From: Euglena gracilis
Taxonomy: Eukaryota; Euglenozoa; Euglenophyceae; Euglenales; Euglenaceae
Assembly: GCA_900893395.1 (NCBI GenBank)
Contig: CAAHFI010165803.1
Location: 1-22,263, forward strand
DNA: 22,263 bases
Direction: 5' to 3'
Below are positions 17,366 to 22,263 of this stretch, piece after piece (the stretch's first letter is position 1; every line of letters starts with the position of its first letter). The notes under the pieces were generated by a model that saw nothing but the letters and a program-made list of their open reading frames with translations, was not told the origin of the DNA and searched no databases. Made by a program: the position numbers and the translations under genes.

Positions 17366-18330
17366 TCATCCTTTCCAAGAACGTTGTGGCCCCTTCCGCT
17401 TCCTTTGTGGTTGGTATGGCAATCCCGCCAACGGTCTGTGCCTGCCAAACACAATTTCGTACGGTGACAATCCCGTTTCACCTGGGACGTCGTGTAGGGC
17501 CCTCAAGGCGTTCGGTAGGAGTTCAACCCAGGGTACCCCTTTTTCAGCAGCCAGTTTTGCCAGTTTTCGGAGGACTTGTTGACCCGCTACCTCAGCCCGT
17601 CCGTTGGCTTGGTGGTGGTATGCCTGCCCGTACGCCACACGGACCCCGTGGGCAGCACACAGTGTTTTCCACCAACCGGCTGTGAAGTGGGAGCCCCGGT
17701 CGGAGCTCACCACCGAGGGTATCCCAAAAATTCCCCACTGTTTGTACATTTTTTCCAACCTTTTCTGCCGTGAGTCCCTTGGCCAGGTGGGGGGTTGCAA
17801 CCATCCACCCACTCAGCCTGTCCACACACAACGCCAACGTGTCGTATTTTTTCCCTTCAAAGGTCGTTTCAGGTAGAGAGAACAAATCGATGGCAACACT
17901 GTCCATCAGGTGTGCAGGAATCGGTGTCGGTTCAATGGGGCACTTGTATGGTAGGTGGCTGGGTTCTGTTGCTTGGCAGGTTTCACACATGGTCATCATT
18001 TTGCCTGTCAGTTTTTTTGCATCCTGGTGGTCCGCAAACGCAAACCACCTTCCCATCTGGTCCCACAGTCGGGCTGACCCTGGGTGCCCGGCTGTTTCGT
18101 GATGTTCCCGAATTACGTTTCCAGTCAACCCACTTGGTACACACAGGAGACCGTTTTTGTAGAGCCTGCCGTTGTCGAATCGGTACCCGTCAGGCCAGTT
18201 TTTGAACCCCGTTTCCTTCAGGTCCTTGAGCACAGGTCCCCACCTTGGGCAACTTTCGTACTCGTTCTTCCATTCCCTGTCCATCACCCCTTTCGGTTCC
18301 CCCTGTTGAAGCTCCGGGGCGTGCACTCCC
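17366..18330 (-). pseudogene. Integrase region of the retroelement
   Basis: An HHCC zinc module is visible (HETAGHPGSARLW, then MCETCQATEP). It is followed by core signatures: VAIDLFSLPE with the first Asp, VVSSDRGSHFTAGWW with the second Asp, and HHQANGRAEVAGQQ with the Glu, then PNALRALHDVPGETGLSPYE. These are standard for Ty3/gypsy integrase. A fossil within the broken element. Confidence 0.92.
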
Positions 18331-18959
18331 CTTGATGGAGGTCCAACGGGTGTCCCCGTTGAGGATGACGCACCTTGCGCGTCCTGTTGTTTTGTTGAGT
18401 CTGTTGTTGTTAGGGGTTCCACAGGGTCCTCTTCCAGGGGTCTTCGCCTTGGTGGGTCTTCCTCAGTGGATGGTCCCTCGGCCGTGTTTGAATTTTCTGG
18501 GTTTTGTTTTTTGGTTGGTCTGGTCGGATCAGGTTTCCCGCCTCATCCGTGGTCTCCCTTGGGGTTGCCTCAGCCAGTTTTTTCTTGGTTCCACCACAGT
18601 CGTTTCCTTCACAACCCATTTCTTTGTCGTTTTTGCAGGTTTTTGAGGTGTTTTTGAATTTTTTTGAGGGGTGTCACCGTTTTCCGTTGAACCAGGCACT
18701 GTGGGCGAATCTTCACCCGTTTTGGCTCCCCCCCTTGTTGTGACGGCCACAGTGACGGGTTCTTGAAGTTTTTTTGTGCCTGTGTCAGGTCTGCCACGTT
18801 GATCACCATACAAGTTTTCTGTTCCTTTTCCTCCTGTTTGATGATTTCTTTCATGAGTCGGTCGTCCTCCTCACTCCCGTGGATACTCACGTCGGCGAAT
18901 GCCTGTGAGGCGGGGTAGGCCCACCTACTCAAGGCATCGGCGACCGTGTTGTCTTTGCC

Positions 18960-19380
18960 AGGTACGTATGCAACGGTTATGTCGAACCGCGAAAGCAGTT
19001 CGTGCCACCTAGCCCTACGTCCAGCTGGTCCACTGGGGTGTCCAGCGCCTCCGTTGCCCATGCCTCAATGGACTTGTGGTCCGTCAACACCAGTACCGGT
19101 TGCATTCCTATCCAGGAAGCCCATTTTTGCAGGGCCAGGATCACTGCGTAGGTCTCCTTCTCCCTAGGAGACCACGAGCGAACCTGCCCAGGTGTCAGTT
19201 TTCGTGAACAGAAAGCTACGGGTACTGTTTTTTTGGTCATGGCTGTTGTTGGGTCTGGTTTTTCTGCAGTGTCCTCCGCAAATTGTTCCAGAGCCGCACC
19301 TACGGCTCTGCCACTTGCATCCACCCTGAGTATGAACGGTTTGTCTGGGTTCACTGTTTGCAGTTTCAGGCTTCCGAGCA
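18960..19380 (-). pseudogene. RNase H region of the retroelement
   Basis: Signatures are FILRVDASGRAVGAALEQ, VAFCSRKLTPGQ, YAVILALQKWASWI and VLVLTDHKSIEAW, then DITVAYVPGKDNTVADALSR at the end, as in Ty3/gypsy RNase H. A fossil within the broken element. Confidence 0.92.
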
Positions 19381-19479
19381 GTTTTTTTTGATGGTCTGGA
19401 AGGCTGTTCTTTCTTTTTCACCGAAAAACACAGGTGTCAGGCTTCCTTTCTTCCTTGTCCCTTTTTCACTTCAGTTTTT

Positions 19480-20290
19480 CCATTAGGTCTGCAGCCAATT
19501 CCGCATACCCTGGGACGTATGAGGCGTAGTAGTTTGTGAATCCCAGGAATGCCCGCAGGGCTGTGACCGTTTTGGTTCCTCCCATTTTTCCAAGGCCATC
19601 AGTTTCCCAGGTGCAGGTTTTCGTTGTCCACCACCGAGCACGTGTCCACAGAATTCCACCTCTTTCACGAAAAATTTGCATTTCTTGATGTCTGCCACGT
19701 GTTGCTGTTTTTTCAGTGCCTCCATCACCCTTCTGATGTCCTTGTCGTGTTGTTCGAGGGTTTTGTTTCAGTTCCCTGCCACATGGTTCCTACGATTATG
19801 TCGTCCACGTAGGGTTTGCAATGTCCTGTACCTCCTCCAGGCTGTACTCGATCACCCTCTGGAAAATCGGTACACCGTTTTTCATTCCCATGACCACCAC
19901 TCTCCACTGTTTTGTTCCCTTAGGTGTGCTGCAGCAGGTGTAGGGTCTGGACTCTGTTTCAGTGGCACCTGGTGGAAGGCGTCTTTCAGGTCCAGTACAC
20001 TGTACATGGCCCGTTGTCCTTGTTGAACTAGGATGTCTTCTATCCTAGGGAGGGGATGGGCGTCTGTGATTGTTGCCTCGTTCAGTGCTCTGAAATCCAC
20101 CACCCCTCTCCATTTTCCACCTTTTTGGCCACCACGAACGTGGGGCTGGACCAGTCACTCCTCCCGTCTTCCACTTTCAGGTCCCTAACCCATTCGTCCA
20201 CCATGTCGATGAGTGCCTGTCGGCGTTCTCCTGTCATGTGGATGGGTCTTTGCTTTTTCGCCACTGTTCCAGGTTTCAGTTCGATTTTCC
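19480..20290 (-). pseudogene. Reverse transcriptase region of the retroelement
   Basis: Signatures are SDWSSPTFVVAKK, VDFRALNEATITDAHPLPRI, MYSVLDLKDAFHQVPL, and KPYVDDIIVGT, which holds the YVDD catalytic box. Then come KKCKFFVKEVEFCGHVL and LRAFLGFTNYYASYVPGYAE. Typical of Ty3/gypsy. A fossil within the broken element. Confidence 0.93.
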
Positions 20291-20689
20291 CATAACCCAG
20301 TGGTCCGCGTTCTGGGGGTCTGGGTAGATTTTGTCTCGCAAGACCACTCCTTCATAGTCCTGCCGCAGTTTTTTCACCAGTTCTGCCACCTTTTCGCCTT
20401 GTGTTTCCTGTCCTTCTGGCACCACCACAACACCGTGAACCCTGTCAGATTTCTTTGCCGATTTCTGAAGTTGTTTTGCCAGTGTTTCCAGTGTTGTTCG
20501 TCTTCAAACAGTTTTTCCTCGTCCTGGCCCGCTTCAGCAGGAATCTGCAAATTCATTGCCCGCACTGCCGAAATGTTTTTCTGAAGTTGGTGTATTTTCC
20601 GTTCCCTGTGTTTTTGTCCTTCAGCTGGTGCCAACTGGACAGCAGCCGCAGTGGTTCACCTATGAGGGCCAGTGATTGTAGGTGTGGGA

Positions 20690-21030
20690 AAACCCCAGTT
20701 GGTGTTGTTCCATCCACGGATACCCAGGATGGCATCCACTTGGATGTCGGCGTCATGGAATGTTCCAATGGTGGACCATTCCCTTGTTCTGTCCGTGTTG
20801 TGCACCCGTGATGAAAACTGCAGTTCCAGTGTGACTTCGTGTAGTCCTCCTTCCATCCTTGTTCCGTCCGCTGTGATCAGGGCCAAGGGTTTTTGTGAAC
20901 GTCTGAAGTTTTGTTGGGGAATCAGGTTCTTTTTCACCAGGTTTGCCTGTGCTCCCGTGTCAATCAGGGCCTGTAGGAACATTTTTTTGCCGTCCGGCAA
21001 CACAGCACGGACTTCGATGAGGAGTTGTTT
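20690..21030 (-). pseudogene. Aspartic protease region of the retroelement
   Basis: FLQALIDTGAQANLV carries the D-T-G-A active site of retroelement proteases, and DAILGIRGW further on fits the conserved ILG segment. A Gln/Pro-rich region precedes it. A fossil within the broken element. Confidence 0.85.
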
Positions 21031-21473
21031 TGCTTTCTTTCTGCTGATGACCTGCCCCAGCAGGAGTTTGGACACCGGTTCACACAGTCGTTTTGGAAGC
21101 CGAATGTTTTGGTCTGGTTCTGTTTTGTCAGTTGAATCTGGTTTGGCTGTTGACCTGTCAGTTCTGGGCTGGGCTGTGAGAGCATGTTTTGTCGTGCAGT
21201 CTGGGCAGGGCTGGGCTGCTGCAGCGGTTGTTGCTGCGCGGCCTGGGCTTGGCTGGTTTGCCGTAGCCGTTCGTGGAACCCCGCCAGGTCCTGAACAGTT
21301 GTTCTGGGATCCCAAATTTTTTGAAGGCTGGAATGGAACCACTGTTCCATCAACTTAACATCATTGCATGTCCGTGGCACTGTAATTTCTGTGCCGTTTT
21401 GTTCCGGTTCAGTCCACCTGTTGATGTCCAGTGACTGGTACATGGCGGCAAAGCCATCTGCCGGCTCCACCAC
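20964..21473 (-). pseudogene. Leader/gag-like region of the retroelement
   Basis: The frame has WTEPEQNGTEITVPRTCNDV then a Gln/Pro-rich stretch. There is no CCHC knuckle and not enough length for a complete capsid region. Assigned to gag only by position between the primer-binding site and protease. Confidence 0.45.
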
Positions 21474-21660
21474 CCTAGCGATGGCGGTTTAAGGCAGCTG
21501 CATTACCAGTGTTTGGTTCATGGCTGGAAAACCATCCGCCTGCTCCACCACCCTAGCGATGGCAGTTTAAGGCAGCTGGCACATCCAGAGTTTTGGTACA
21601 TGGCTGAGTTGCCCTCCACCGGCTCCGCCACCCTAGCGATGGCGGTTTCGGCAGCTGGCA
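21410..21660. repeat. Three tandem units of about 79 bp in the retroelement leader
   Basis: CCCTAGCGATGGC recurs at 21473, 21551 and 21631 (spacing 78 and 80 bp), each time within a conserved unit that also holds CATGGC, CTCC(A/G)CCACC and GGCAGCTG. The repeat lies between primer-binding site and protease. Confidence 0.85.
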
Positions 21661-21751
21661 TGTCAGCGTCAGTTTTTTGCAGTTTCTTGTCGTTTTTTCA
21701 GTTTCTGGTTCGTAGCCGCATGTTGGAGGGGAATCAAAATTGGGCAGTCCA

Positions 21752-21803
21752 CCTCTGCGACCATGTTGTAATCGTGGTGTCCAACCTCTGTCCTCTGCTA
21801 CCA
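21752..21803 (-). other. Primer-binding site for initiator tRNA-Met, duplicated
   Basis: On the minus strand, 21803-21792 reads TGGTAGCAGAGG, the exact complement of CCUCUGCUACCA, the 3' end of animal-type initiator tRNA-Met as I remember it. It directly follows an LTR edge ending ACAACA. A second copy with one change lies at 21763-21752, 40 bp away. Together with the adjoining LTR edge the duplicated block is 26 bp and matches at 24 positions (21752-21777 and 21792-21817). Confidence 0.75.
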
Positions 21804-22263
21804 TGTTGTAACCGTGGTACCTGCCTGGAGTTTCCAGTTCCTCGGGGCCGGCACCCCGTTGCGTAGGATCTTTTACCCTGCCCAGGGTGACTTCAATTCC
21901 CCTCGCGGCCTGTTTTAAAATTGCATTTTTCTTTGTTTTGAGGGTGTTTTGGGTGAAATGAGGTGGGTTGGCTCAAAGTTTCACACGTCGTATTTGCCAA
22001 AAGTTTAAAAATCCCACAAAATCCAACAGCACAATACAAGCAACTCAGCAAATCCACCACACCGATCCAAAACCAAAAGTACGTAAAGTCCAGGTAATAA
22101 TGATAATTGATGCCACCAAGATAATTCGATTCTTGAACTTGAAAGACAAAAACAGAGACAGAGCCCTGTTGCAGGGACAGATGGGGTCAGCTGATTGCAG
22201 TTCCTAATAAGATTTTCCTAATCCTAACTGCAGAGTCATCAGGTTGGGTTGGGTTAGGTTATG
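21804..22263 (-). mobile_element. Putative LTR of the chromovirus (outer end not located)
   Basis: The inner edge is placed where the primer-binding site begins: on the plus strand the LTR starts TGTTGTAACCGTGG at 21804, which on the minus strand ends in CA as LTRs do. I could not find the outer edge or a second copy elsewhere in the window, so how much of this 460-bp stretch belongs to the LTR is unknown. There is no gene in it. Confidence 0.5.

Larger units (their letters stand above)
16809..21803 (-). mobile_element. Broken Ty3/gypsy chromovirus, internal region
   Basis: On the minus strand the order is primer-binding site, short leader/gag-like region, protease, reverse transcriptase, RNase H, integrase and chromodomain. 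This is the Ty3/gypsy order, and the C-terminal chromodomain marks a chromovirus. Hallmarks of every pol domain remain readable. It is a fossil, broken in roughly half a dozen or more places, and the gag region looks too short for a full capsid. One LTR edge is visible at the right; no matching left LTR is seen, so LTR-pair dating is not possible. Retained motifs suggest moderate rather than great age. Confidence 0.93.

Noticed and set aside
21968-21982. TTGGCTCAAAG, partly like the dinoflagellate spliced-leader 3' end
   Set aside because: The match is short and lacks the conserved upstream part; not enough to assign a lineage or a relic leader.
22236-22258. GGTTGGGTTGGGTTAGGTT at the window edge, telomere-like
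   Set aside because: Only three irregular units; too short to call a telomeric or interstitial telomeric repeat.

Overview
The window looks like repeat-rich nuclear DNA of a eukaryote. The signs are a Ty3/gypsy chromovirus fossil with an initiator-tRNA-Met primer-binding site, three short hAT-like inverted-repeat elements with 8-bp target duplications, GT- and AT-rich microsatellites, several minisatellites, and coding-like blocks that change frame in a way that fits introns or decay. There is no rRNA, tRNA or bacterial operon structure. A protist or alga seems most likely, but the sequence does not fix the lineage.

Layout. 1-180: a cluster of GGC-N6-GCC dyads with a 21-bp period. 500-640: a GT-rich microsatellite. 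752-1046: a 19-bp palindromic tandem array. 1181-1401: hAT-like MITE copy A. 2424-3570: a minisatellite of roughly 45-50 bp in which every unit carries an A-run and a G-run. 3.7-8.5 kb: weak minus-strand coding blocks, a diverged array of the same minisatellite (5.79-6.19 kb), and an 88-bp MITE (copy C) with a perfect 8-bp duplication inside one coding block. 5.02-5.08 kb: two perfect 32-bp palindromes. 8.56-11.31 kb: the largest minisatellite array, roughly 55 units and open in all six frames. 11.3-12.3 kb: more minus-strand coding blocks. 12.50-12.71 kb: MITE copy B.

13.1-16.1 kb, minus strand: a transposase-like gene. It has a strong start context, a candidate catalytic Asp, and a Gly-Asp / CxxC / His-rich order that recalls the RNase-H-fold recombinase core of RAG1/Transib-type proteins. 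It is spread over several frames, so it is either spliced or decayed. One or two solitary degenerate minisatellite units lie inside it in reverse orientation, and a 30-bp tandem array of GGC-N6-GCC dyads lies just upstream of its start.

16.8-22.3 kb, minus strand: a broken Ty3/gypsy chromovirus with protease, reverse transcriptase, RNase H, integrase and chromodomain. Its primer-binding site and LTR inner edge lie near 21.8 kb, and both are duplicated 40 bp apart.

The most notable points are the shared GGC-N6-GCC dyad clusters at 0-0.2 and 16.3-16.4 kb, the dispersed homopolymer-expanding minisatellite, the hAT-like MITE family (one copy interrupting a reading frame that continues in phase across the empty site), and the RAG1-like gene. 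I could not name any host gene with confidence.
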